Shown here piece by piece: positions 1 to 4,834 of a DNA stretch of 6,495 bases; within the stretch, counting starts at the first letter, position 1, and each line of letters begins with the position of its first letter. Source of the stretch: Clostridia bacterium (lineage in GTDB: Bacteria; Bacillota; Clostridia; Oscillospirales; Acutalibacteraceae); the NCBI GenBank assembly GCA_900767015.1, contig CAAFXQ010000040.1, positions 1 through 6,495 on the forward strand. The letters are read 5' to 3'. The notes under the pieces were generated by a model. The model had not been told where the DNA came from and made no database searches. It saw only the letters and a list, made by a program, of their open reading frames with translations. A program made the position numbers and the translations under genes.

Positions 1-24
1 AATTCTTATCGGGTTCCTTTTCTT

Positions 25-48
25 CTCGTTGTTTAATTTTCAAGGTTC
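25..48 (-). promoter_or_regulatory. boxA-like element of an rRNA leader
   Basis: On the minus strand this reads GAACCTTGAAAATTAAAC followed by AACGAG. It resembles the CTTTGAAAANTNAACA element that recurs just before 16S rRNA, and again in the 16S-23S spacer, in many Firmicutes, where it serves as a boxA-like antitermination and processing signal. It lies about 30-50 bases downstream of a strong promoter at 81-109 and points out of the window. The sequence match is seen; the antitermination role is known for the family; the 16S gene to the left is inferred. Confidence 0.6.
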
Positions 49-80
49 AATTCCGCTGCCTCCTTCAAGACAGCTTACTG

Positions 81-109
81 AGTATATCACATCATTCCTA
101 CCTTGTCAA
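81..109 (-). promoter_or_regulatory. Proximal rRNA-type sigma-A promoter
   Basis: On the minus strand there is a perfect -35 TTGACA (109-104), a 17-base spacer, and a -10 TATACT (86-81) preceded by TG one base upstream (extended -10). The start of transcription would fall near 74-76, and the transcript would leave the window at base 1. Three A6 tracts in phase lie directly upstream. A near-consensus core with an A-tract UP region, a second promoter behind it and a boxA-like leader together point to a ribosomal RNA operon. Confidence 0.85.
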
Positions 110-113
110 TACC

Positions 114-139
114 TTTTTTCAACTTTTTTGAAGTTTTTT
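114..139 (-). promoter_or_regulatory. Phased A-tracts (UP element / curved DNA)
   Basis: Three runs of exactly six T on the plus strand (114-119, 124-129, 134-139) have a repeat distance of exactly 10 bases. On the transcribed minus strand they are A6 tracts ending just upstream of the -35 at 104-109. A-tracts in helical phase bend DNA and contact the RNA polymerase alpha subunit at rRNA promoters. The phasing is seen directly; the function is inferred from known rRNA promoters. Confidence 0.75.
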
Positions 140-234
140 CGGGGCTGCATTCGGACTTCGTGATTACTCTTTTTTACCATTTCGCCTTTGCCGCTTCTCG
201 CTTTCGCCTTTGAGCCGCTCGCAAAATGTGCCTT

Positions 235-264
235 ATTCTATCATTCCTCCTCGCCTTTTGTCAA
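235..264 (-). promoter_or_regulatory. Distal rRNA-type sigma-A promoter
   Basis: The minus strand shows -35 TTGACA (264-259), an 18-base spacer and -10 TAGAAT (240-235). Transcription would start near 228 and pass through the proximal promoter towards the left edge. Its -35 and A-tract block is identical to that of the proximal promoter. The 18-base spacer and weaker -10 suggest it is the weaker of the two. Confidence 0.7.
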
Positions 265-268
265 TACC

Positions 269-303
269 TTTTTTCATCTTTTTTCTCCCTTTTTCCTCCT
301 TTT
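269..303 (-). promoter_or_regulatory. Phased A-tracts upstream of the distal promoter
   Basis: T-runs on the plus strand at 269-274, 279-284, 290-294 and 300-303 are spaced 10-11 bases apart, directly upstream of the distal -35 on the minus strand. This matches the arrangement at the proximal promoter and again suggests an UP element and DNA curvature. Confidence 0.6.
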
Positions 304-478
304 GTACGCCCCGCCGGGTGTGTTTGCGTGTGAGCACTCATTTTGCTACCATATATTGTATGTGCTTCATTTTTTTATTTTGATCGCCTATATTTTGATA
401 AAGTATCAATATATTTCGCATCAACATTTGGAACCGTAATGTTCACCCCAAAAGTCGATTCATAAACTGTCTTCATTA
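304..478. other. Gene-free AT-rich spacer
   Basis: No credible gene is visible here. A short plus-strand open frame (188-439) overlaps the promoters, is low-complexity and rich in Phe/Leu, and has no ribosome binding site. The only structure seen is a perfect 6-bp inverted repeat, TTGATA-AAG-TATCAA, at 395-409. The stretch separates the leftward rRNA-type promoters from the synthetase terminator. Confidence 0.6.
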
Positions 479-479
479 T

Positions 480-525
480 AAAAAGCGCAGGCAAGAACAG
501 CTTTTATGCCGTCCCTGCCTGCACT
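480..525 (-). terminator. Intrinsic terminator of the synthetase unit
   Basis: On the minus strand an 18-bp stem (525-508 with 501-484; a few G-T pairs, no mismatch) closes a six-base ATAAAA loop and is followed directly by a T-run (484-480). It lies about 60 bases past the stop of the adenylate-forming enzyme. Stem length and T-tract make this a textbook Rho-independent terminator, separating that gene from the rRNA-type promoters to the left. Confidence 0.9.
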
Positions 526-540
526 TAAAGGGGGGAGAAT

Positions 541-560
541 ATGTTTTGCTGACAAAACAT
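541..560. repeat. Perfect inverted repeat in synthetase 3' UTR
   Basis: ATGTTTTG and CAAAACAT form a perfect 8-bp stem around CTGA. It sits between the synthetase stop and its terminator and has no adjoining T-run, so it is not itself a terminator. A role as an mRNA 3' stability stem or a protein-binding site is possible but unsupported. Confidence 0.5.
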
Positions 561-586
561 GTATATTTACGGAAAGGATCTGTCAA

Positions 587-2266
587 TTATTTTTCGGGGC
601 ACTTTTCGGTCAGCGCCATGAAGTCAACCTTCTCAAGTCTTGTTCTCGGAAGTGCGTTAATGAATTTGATTTCCTTCGGGATGTTGTACTTCGAAAGTCT
701 TTCCGAACAAAGGCTGATGATTTTCTCTTTTGCTTCCTCTTCATCAATGTCATATTTCTTGACAACAAAGAGTCTGACAATCGGCTTGCCGTCAAGATAG
801 CCCTGAACGGCACAGCTTTCATTGATGAAGTCAAGCTCTGTCAGAAGCTTTTCGATATCACCCGGATATACATTATAGCCAGAGATGATGATAACTCTCT
901 TGCATCTGCCGACAAAGTGAACGTAGCCTTCCTCGTCAAAATAACCGAGGTCGCCCGAAAGCACCCACTTTTTGCCGTCTTCGTCTTTGTAAAGGCCCTC
1001 ATCAATCGGACCGTCCTCGGTCAGATAACCCTGCATTATAGTCGGGCCGTGCATAACAAGTTGTCCGGTTGTGCCGGTCGGTACGGGTTTGTTGTTCTCG
1101 TCCCATACCTGTACGGTAAGTCCCTGAAGCGGTTTTCCGATCGTTCCGAGCTTATTGATCCACGGCGGATTGGTCGTGCATATCGCACAGCATTCAGTCA
1201 GTCCGTAGCCGGCGCAGATGGTTGCGTCCGAGCCGTTCTTTTTCATGACTTTTTCGAATTCTTTTACAAACGCCGGACGAACGTCGTCACCACCCGAGAA
1301 CATAACCTTGACGCTCTTCAGGTGCGGTCCGTCAAATTCGGGATCGGCCAGAAGCTTTTTATACATATTCGGAACGCCGTTGAATTCAACAACCCGGTTG
1401 GTTTTCATATTCTGAATAAACTTGTCCGCTTCAAATTTCGGCATGAATACTGCTTTGGCGCCCTTATGCAAAACGTTCAGACCGCCTGCGCAAAGTCCGA
1501 AAGCATGGAAAAACGGCATGCAGCAGATTTCCGTATCAATACCGATGTTTTCAACAATTGTATTTCCGGCGCCGAGAGCATAAACAACCCGATTGACCGC
1601 ATCATTCGTCAGCTTGATCGTGCGGCTATTGCCCGTTGTTCCGCCGCCGTTCATATAAAGTGCGATATCGTCCTTGTTCTCCGTAACGGTATCAACTCTC
1701 TTGTCCTTATACTCAGCAAGAACTTGAGGATAAGTCTTGTAATTCTTGATTTTTGCCGCAACAACCGCCATGGCCTGCTCGTTTGCTTTTGCGGCGAGCT
1801 TGTCCGGTACGGCATAGGTTGTCGGAACGCAAACAAGACAGGGAACGCCCTCATCAGCGATCGCTTCAGCATATTTGGCGGCAAACATATCGAGAACAAC
1901 GATACCCTTGCTCTTGGTGAATTCCATGATTTCTTTTAAGTTTTCGGGGGGAAGAAGCGGATGAACAAAGTTGACGATGACGCCGATTTTGTTCAGTGCC
2001 ATCAGGATAATCAGGCTTTCCGCATTTGTCGGCATGAAAATGGTATAAACGTCGCCGCGTTTCAGTCCGAGTTCAAGAGAATAATAGGCGGCAAGCGTTT
2101 CGATATCGGCGATAAACTCCGATATATAGTGATCTTTTCCGTAATGACCGAAGAGAACATAATCTCCGTACTGCTTCGAGTTCGTCAGGAAATAATCATA
2201 TAAGCCGTAGTTTCCGGGAGTGACCTCTCGGGATTGTACCAAAGGAAGTGCAGGTTTCTTTTCCAT
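587..2266 (-). CDS. Class I adenylate-forming enzyme (acyl/aryl-CoA synthetase-like)
   Basis: A 559-residue cytoplasmic enzyme expected to activate a carboxylic acid with ATP to an acyl-AMP and usually transfer it to CoA. The substrate cannot be read from sequence. Family motifs appear in order: phosphate-binding loop with GGGTTG (207-212), YGLTE (354-358), SGDLG (437-441), GRCKRVIIISGYNVYPGDIE (453-472) and the C-terminal lysine motif PRTRLEKVD (540-548, K546). Length is typical for a complete ANL-superfamily ligase. Two residues deviate: the usual PK after the loop is SR, and the usual Gly before the catalytic Lys is Glu. GGAGG at 2275-2279, eight bases from the ATG, fixes the start at 2266; an in-frame ATG at 2317 lacks such a site and lies within the leader. 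It has its own promoter and terminator and is the downstream neighbour of an NTF2-LytTR regulator. Alternatives are an aryl-acid ligase or an adenylating enzyme with a non-CoA acceptor. Confidence 0.93.
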   Translation of the reverse strand: MEKKPALPLVQSREVTPGNYGLYDYFLTNSKQYGDYVLFGHYGKDHYISEFIADIETLAAYYSLELGLKRGDVYTIFMPTNAESLIILMALNKIGVIVNFVHPLLPPENLKEIMEFTKSKGIVVLDMFAAKYAEAIADEGVPCLVCVPTTYAVPDKLAAKANEQAMAVVAAKIKNYKTYPQVLAEYKDKRVDTVTENKDDIALYMNGGGTTGNSRTIKLTNDAVNRVVYALGAGNTIVENIGIDTEICCMPFFHAFGLCAGGLNVLHKGAKAVFMPKFEADKFIQNMKTNRVVEFNGVPNMYKKLLADPEFDGPHLKSVKVMFSGGDDVRPAFVKEFEKVMKKNGSDATICAGYGLTECCAICTTNPPWINKLGTIGKPLQGLTVQVWDENNKPVPTGTTGQLVMHGPTIMQGYLTEDGPIDEGLYKDEDGKKWVLSGDLGYFDEEGYVHFVGRCKRVIIISGYNVYPGDIEKLLTELDFINESCAVQGYLDGKPIVRLFVVKKYDIDEEEAKEKIISLCSERLSKYNIPKEIKFINALPRTRLEKVDFMALTEKCPEK

Positions 2267-2292
2267 AATAAATGCCTCCAAAAATAAAAAAG

Positions 2293-2386
2293 TGACGCTT
2301 TGACAAATATAGTACATCGAATCCTATTTATGACGATGTGTCACAAATCTTCATCAATATAATATCTGTCAGAACGTCACAAGTCA
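2293..2386. promoter_or_regulatory. TGAC/GTCA half-site cluster (putative operator)
   Basis: Seven half-sites occur in 94 bases: TGAC at 2293, 2301 and 2331, then GTCA at 2340, 2368, 2376 and 2383. The orientation is symmetric (three one way, then four the other) around a 13-bp inverted repeat, TGAC-GATGT-GTCA (2331-2343). Neighbouring half-sites are 7-9 bases apart. They span the promoter and the early leader, as expected for an operator of a multimeric regulator. The counts are seen; the role is inferred. The NTF2-LytTR protein next door is the obvious candidate, but the pattern does not match the usual LytTR direct repeat spaced by about two helical turns. Confidence 0.5.
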
Positions 2387-2387
2387 A
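2359..2387 (-). promoter_or_regulatory. Sigma-A promoter of the adenylate-forming enzyme
   Basis: The minus strand shows TTGACT (2387-2382), a 17-base spacer and TATTAT (2364-2359). The predicted start near 2352 gives a leader of about 85 bases. The core elements overlap a dense cluster of TGAC/GTCA half-sites, so the promoter is probably regulated. Confidence 0.8.
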
Positions 2388-2485
2388 CGATTTTAAATAA
2401 ATGGCAGTTATTGTAAATGTTTGCTTTTACTCTTTCGCCAAATTTAAATAAAAGACATTTTTAATAAACCAACGCAAAGTCATGC

Positions 2486-3292
2486 TTATTTATCTTTATT
2501 GCCCTTCCGGCTCATCCATTCTCCGATATCCTCTTTAATCTGCGCATACCGCTTGGTTGAAATCGGAATTTCCGTTGAATCCGTCAGGGTAATTTTACTG
2601 CTTGAAAGATAGAGCACATGATTCAGGTTTACAATATAACTCGAATGACAGCGGTAATAATAATCGGGCAGGCAGTCGTAAATCTGTTTCAGAAGCCGTC
2701 GGACAAGATAAACGCCGCCGTCGGTATAGACATAGCACATGACGCCTTTTCCGCCGACAATATATTTGATGCTGTCCTCTCTAATATAAACCGTTGTGTA
2801 GTTCTCTCCGGGCAAAACAAGCCTCGGTGCGTCACGGTTTAAAAGAAGCTTTTGCTGTTCGGACAGTCCCGCATCGGATAAACCGGCCGTTTTTGCTTTT
2901 TGTTCTGCGTTCGAAACATGAATAAACGGACAGCGCCAAAAGGTTTCGCCGTTTCTGTCCCGGATTTTCTGACCGTTTGCGACAACGTGCTGAAAAACGG
3001 TTTTCACCGTTCCGTCCGGACGGCAGCAATGAAGAAGATAGGTCACAACAATTGAATAGATACTCGGCGTATAAGAAATCAGCTTTGTCTGCACGTTTTC
3101 AACCCGATAGCTGTAACCCTCACGCTTTTTGCAGACAATTTCTTTCACGTTTTCCTTTCCGACAACATACTGCCCCATTTTCGGTCCGTACCAGATTACA
3201 TTCTCGTCGAGAAATTCCAGAAACTTATCAAAATCGCCGTTATAAAAGCCAAGCATGGCCTCTACCGTATAGCTTTCATATTCACTTCTCAT
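2486..3292 (-). CDS. NTF2/SnoaL-like domain plus LytTR DNA-binding regulator
   Basis: A 268-residue soluble protein with two parts. Residues about 8-127 look like an NTF2/SnoaL-like alpha+beta barrel (FYNGDFDKFLEFLDENVIWY start, then GKENVKE), a fold that often holds a small hydrophobic ligand. Residues about 165-262 are a LytTR DNA-binding domain with the hallmark YYRCHSSYIVNLNHV (212-226) and IPISTKRY (242-249). There is no receiver domain, no transmembrane segment and no signal peptide, so it is a one-component regulator rather than a two-component response regulator. GAGG at 3302-3305 and a near-perfect promoter support the ATG at 3292. It lies 219 bases upstream of, and on the same strand as, the adenylate-forming enzyme, with no convincing terminator between them, so some read-through is possible. 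Inference: the barrel senses the ligase's substrate or product and the LytTR domain acts at the TGAC/GTCA clusters. The NTF2 call is fold-level and less certain than the LytTR call. Confidence 0.85.
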   Translation of the reverse strand: MRSEYESYTVEAMLGFYNGDFDKFLEFLDENVIWYGPKMGQYVVGKENVKEIVCKKREGYSYRVENVQTKLISYTPSIYSIVVTYLLHCCRPDGTVKTVFQHVVANGQKIRDRNGETFWRCPFIHVSNAEQKAKTAGLSDAGLSEQQKLLLNRDAPRLVLPGENYTTVYIREDSIKYIVGGKGVMCYVYTDGGVYLVRRLLKQIYDCLPDYYYRCHSSYIVNLNHVLYLSSSKITLTDSTEIPISTKRYAQIKEDIGEWMSRKGNKDK

Positions 3293-3311
3293 GCGCTGTC
3301 ACCTCATCATG

Positions 3312-3340
3312 ATTATATCAGACGCCCCGCCCCCGTTCAA
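3312..3340 (-). promoter_or_regulatory. Sigma-A promoter of the NTF2-LytTR gene
   Basis: The minus strand shows TTGAAC (3340-3335), a 17-base spacer and a perfect TATAAT (3317-3312) with an extended TGA just upstream. Twelve of the 17 spacer bases form an unbroken G/C block, odd against the AT-rich surroundings. Transcription starting near 3305-3307 leaves only about 13-15 bases of leader, so the ribosome binding site lies almost at the 5' end of the mRNA. Confidence 0.85.
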
Positions 3341-3387
3341 TGGCGCAAAATGAATTCGAACGGCAAAGGACAAAGTGTAAGAAAATG

Positions 3388-3438
3388 GTCATATTTTGAT
3401 ATATCGTCATAAAACGAACACAGATACAAATTCTGTCA
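3388..3438. promoter_or_regulatory. GTCA sites upstream of the regulator (possible autoregulation)
   Basis: GTCAT occurs at 3388, 3406 and 3435, about 50-100 bases upstream of the regulator's -35. The 11-base element ATCGTCATAAA at 3403-3413 recurs exactly, as its complement TTTATGACGAT, at 2327-2337 in the synthetase operator cluster. A further GTCA (3298-3301) overlaps the regulator's ribosome binding region. A shared element in two promoters of neighbouring genes suggests one regulator acts at both. Confidence 0.4.
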
Positions 3439-3452
3439 TTCTTATCTTGCAC

Positions 3453-3485
3453 AAAAAAAATGCCCCGTGAAACCACGGGGGACAT
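3453..3485 (-). terminator. Intrinsic terminator of the hemolysin III-family gene
   Basis: On the minus strand a GC-rich 7-bp stem CCCCGTG/CACGGGG with a GTTT loop, extended by ATG/CAT across a two-base bulge, is followed by eight T (3460-3453). It lies about 50 bases after the stop at 3537. It insulates the regulator's promoter from the upstream rnpB unit. Confidence 0.92.
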
Positions 3486-3536
3486 TCTTTTATCCTGCCT
3501 TTCAGCTAAGACCGTATTTTTCTCTTTTCTTTTCGA

Positions 3537-4193
3537 TCAGATTACATAGCGGTAAATCACATAAAAATGAATCACCGCACCCAGCAGTACAAAAATATGA
3601 AAAACAATGTGACAAGCCGGTATTTTCTTTCCGGCCGCACAAAAAACAGCCCCGACAAGATAAGCGATACAGCCGTACACCAACAGAATAAACGCCTCCC
3701 GGTCAATTTTGTCGATGATCGGCACAACGCTCAGAAGCATAACAGCGCCCGAAATAATGTATACCGCCATTGTGACGGCTTTCATCTTTTCATTTTCAAA
3801 GAAAAACAGCTTTGAAAACAGTCCGAAGAAAAAACAGAACCAACCGAGCACCATCACAAGCGCACATCGTCCGGGGCTTACCTCAAAAAGTGTAATCATA
3901 GCACATGGCGTAGCGGTTCCCGCAATCAGAAGCGGCACAGTCGAATGGTCAATAAGTCTTGCTTTCGCCTTCTTTTCGGGATCTCTCAATCCGTGATAAA
4001 CAGCGGAGACGGTAAACACCGCAAGAAATGAAAATCCGTATACCAAGGCTGATACAAGCGGTCTTGCCCCGCTCGCTTTCCGAAGCATCAGAAAAAGAAA
4101 GTACACTGACAGAACCGAACCGACGGCATGAGTCAGACAATTGAACCAATCAACCGTTTTTGAATATTCTACAAGCTTTACCTGCCTTAACAA
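3537..4193 (-). CDS. Hemolysin III / PAQR-family membrane protein
   Basis: A 218-residue integral membrane protein with about seven hydrophobic helices. It shows the conserved polar residues of the HlyIII/PAQR (TrhA-like) family: NCLTH (18-22), SAVYH (63-67), DH (82-83) followed by PLLIAGTATP (87-96), and HIVFH (195-199), with a final His at 209. The S-x3-H, D and H-x3-H set is the predicted metal (zinc) site. Family members are linked to membrane-fluidity homeostasis; the historical name hemolysin III does not show that it is a toxin. The start is TTG at 4193, chosen because GAGG (4202-4205) lies 8 bases upstream and no ATG or GTG occurs before the first conserved motif. The gene begins about 20 bases after the rnpB terminator T-run, with no clear promoter between, so it is probably expressed by read-through from rnpB. 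Length is normal for the family and the gene looks intact. Confidence 0.92.
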   Translation of the reverse strand: MLRQVKLVEYSKTVDWFNCLTHAVGSVLSVYFLFLMLRKASGARPLVSALVYGFSFLAVFTVSAVYHGLRDPEKKAKARLIDHSTVPLLIAGTATPCAMITLFEVSPGRCALVMVLGWFCFFFGLFSKLFFFENEKMKAVTMAVYIISGAVMLLSVVPIIDKIDREAFILLVYGCIAYLVGAVFCAAGKKIPACHIVFHIFVLLGAVIHFYVIYRYVI

Positions 4194-4201
4194 CGCTTTC
4201 G

Positions 4202-4206
4202 CCTCT
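4202..4206 (-). promoter_or_regulatory. Ribosome binding site deciding a TTG start
   Basis: The minus strand reads AGAGG, eight bases before TTG at 4193. It is the only well-spaced Shine-Dalgarno sequence for the hemolysin III-family frame and supports the non-ATG start. Confidence 0.7.
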
Positions 4207-4216
4207 TTTCGTTTTC

Positions 4217-4265
4217 AAAAAATCGCAGCCGCAAGAGACAAAGTCTCCTGCGACGTCCGTGCGAT
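4217..4265 (-). terminator. Intrinsic terminator after rnpB
   Basis: On the minus strand an outer 6-bp stem ATCGCA (4265-4260) / TGCGAT (4227-4222) encloses a second stem of about 12 bp with a TTT loop (GTCGCAGGAGAC / GTCTCTTGCGGC). A T6 run (4222-4217) overlaps and continues the end of the outer stem. It follows the RNase P RNA 3' end within a few bases. It must leak if the next gene depends on this transcript. Confidence 0.85.
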
Positions 4266-4268
4266 AAA

Positions 4269-4614
4269 ATGAGTGAATCTGTAAGCCGAGTTCTGTCTTT
4301 GAAGGCAGTCATCTGTCTAGACCTTTGGTTGCCCAAAGGCTCAAGCCACCTTTCGGATTTACGTGCCCAGCTGACACGGGCAAAATGCCTTATCCTGTCG
4401 GTGTTGCTTCGGATAGGGTTTACATGGCCGTACAGTCTCCTGTACGCCGGTGAGCTCTTACCTCGCCTTTCCATCCTTACCGTAAAACGGCGGTTTCTTT
4501 CTGTTGCACTTTCCCTAAGGTCACCCTCGGCGGCCGTTAGCCGTTATCCCGCTGTATGAAGCTCGGACTTTCCTCGTTGCGCAAATGCGCCCCGCAACTG
4601 CCCAACTCACTCAT
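4269..4614 (-). ncRNA. rnpB: RNase P RNA (catalytic subunit)
   Basis: The RNA component of ribonuclease P, which cleaves 5' leaders from tRNA precursors together with the RnpA protein. Universal conserved blocks are seen on the minus strand: GAGGAAAGTCCGAGCTTC (4575-4558), AGTGCAACAGAAAG (4510-4497), GGTAAGAGCTCACCGG (4462-4447), GTAAACCC near 4420, and AGAACTCGGCTTACAGA near the 3' end (4294-4278). The two ends pair as helix P1: ATGAGTGA (4614-4607) with TCACTCAT (4276-4269). The length of about 346 bases is standard, and the layout resembles the ancestral A type rather than the Bacillus B type. The 5' end is set by P1 and by the promoter, which predicts a start at A4614. The RNA is complete. 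Confidence 0.97.
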
Positions 4615-4620
4615 AGTTGT

Positions 4621-4649
4621 ATTTTACACAAAACCGGAGGCATTGTCAA
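4621..4649 (-). promoter_or_regulatory. rnpB promoter
   Basis: The minus strand shows a perfect TTGACA (4649-4644), a 17-base spacer and TAAAAT (4626-4621) with TG two bases upstream of the -10. The predicted start is seven bases downstream at A4614, exactly the first base of P1 of the RNA. This is a strong constitutive-type promoter. Confidence 0.92.
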
Positions 4650-4708
4650 ATCATTATCCGAAAAAAACAGAGGTTGTCTTAAGGTTTTATGAATTTTAGA
4701 AAAGGCTA

Positions 4709-4737
4709 TTGAGATTTTTATCAACTTAAGGTAAAAT
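4709..4737 (+). promoter_or_regulatory. LCP gene promoter
   Basis: TTGAGA (4709-4714), a 17-base spacer and TAAAAT (4732-4737) lie on the plus strand. Its -10 hexamer is the same as that of the divergent rnpB promoter about 60 bases away. Transcription would begin near 4744, giving a leader of about 90 bases before the LCP start codon. Confidence 0.8.
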
Positions 4738-4791
4738 ATATCCGGTATTCTGCTTATATGCCTTATTGACGGCAAATTTTCAGAAAGGATC

Positions 4792-4826
4792 AAAGCCTCA
4801 TGACGCAGCTTAGTCAGTCAGGCTTT
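4792..4826 (+). promoter_or_regulatory. Leader stem-loop before the LCP gene
   Basis: AAAGCCT (4792-4798) pairs with AGGCTTT (4820-4826), and TGAC (4801-4804) can pair with GTCA (4813-4816) inside it. The stem ends in a T-run (4824-4827) and finishes nine bases before the LCP ATG. It encloses most of a short leader ORF. It could act as a weak attenuator or control initiation. The LCP gene's own Shine-Dalgarno is poor (AGG at 4820-4822, twelve bases away and inside the stem), which makes translation control plausible. Confidence 0.45.
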
Positions 4827-4832
4827 TCATAA
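4800..4832 (+). CDS. Putative 10-codon leader ORF (MTQLSQSGFS)
   Basis: ATG at 4800 follows AAAGGA (4784-4789), ten bases upstream and a better ribosome binding site than the one before the LCP gene. The frame runs ten codons to TAA at 4830-4832, two bases before the LCP ATG at 4835 and in a different frame. This geometry would allow translational coupling or re-initiation. The peptide has no recognisable attenuator run of one amino acid. It may be chance: the frame is very short and rests on spacing alone. Confidence 0.35.
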   Translation: MTQLSQSGFS

Positions 4833-4834
4833 TT

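Larger units (their letters stand above)
103..276 (-). repeat. Duplicated promoter block (19-bp direct repeat)
   Basis: The 19-base plus-strand block TTGTCAATACCTTTTTTCA occurs at 103-121 and again, identical, at 258-276. It carries the -35 hexamer and the adjacent A6 tract of both promoters. ATCATTCCT is also repeated nearby (90-98 and 240-248), within the spacer of each promoter. The two promoters therefore look like products of an ancient tandem duplication that later diverged, as is common for P1/P2 of rRNA operons. Confidence 0.8.

Noticed and set aside
390..409. ATATTTTGATA at 390-400, matched exactly at 3391-3401, and the adjoining inverted repeat TTGATA-AAG-TATCAA
   Set aside because: The match is almost all A/T and links unrelated regions. 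Chance is the simplest explanation in such AT-rich spacers.
188..439. Small plus-strand frame of 83 codons rich in Phe, Leu and His
   Set aside because: It overlaps the duplicated promoters and A-tracts, lacks a ribosome binding site, and its composition is what T-rich DNA gives by chance.
506..1939. Long open frame on the plus strand, 477 codons, opposite the adenylate-forming enzyme
   Set aside because: It lies entirely across the synthetase's terminator and coding region, its translation matches no family I recognise, and it has no ribosome binding site or promoter. It is a shadow of the antisense gene's codon bias.
2412..2465. Imperfect inverted repeat (AAATGT..CTTTTA / TAAAAG..ACATTT) between the regulator and synthetase genes as a terminator
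   Set aside because: The stem is AT-only with a bulge and a long loop and has no G/C core, so it would not be stable enough to count as an intrinsic terminator.
4187..4559. Overlapping open frames on both strands within the RNase P RNA gene
   Set aside because: The conserved RNA blocks and the P1 pairing explain this stretch fully; the frames are arginine- and serine-rich by-products.
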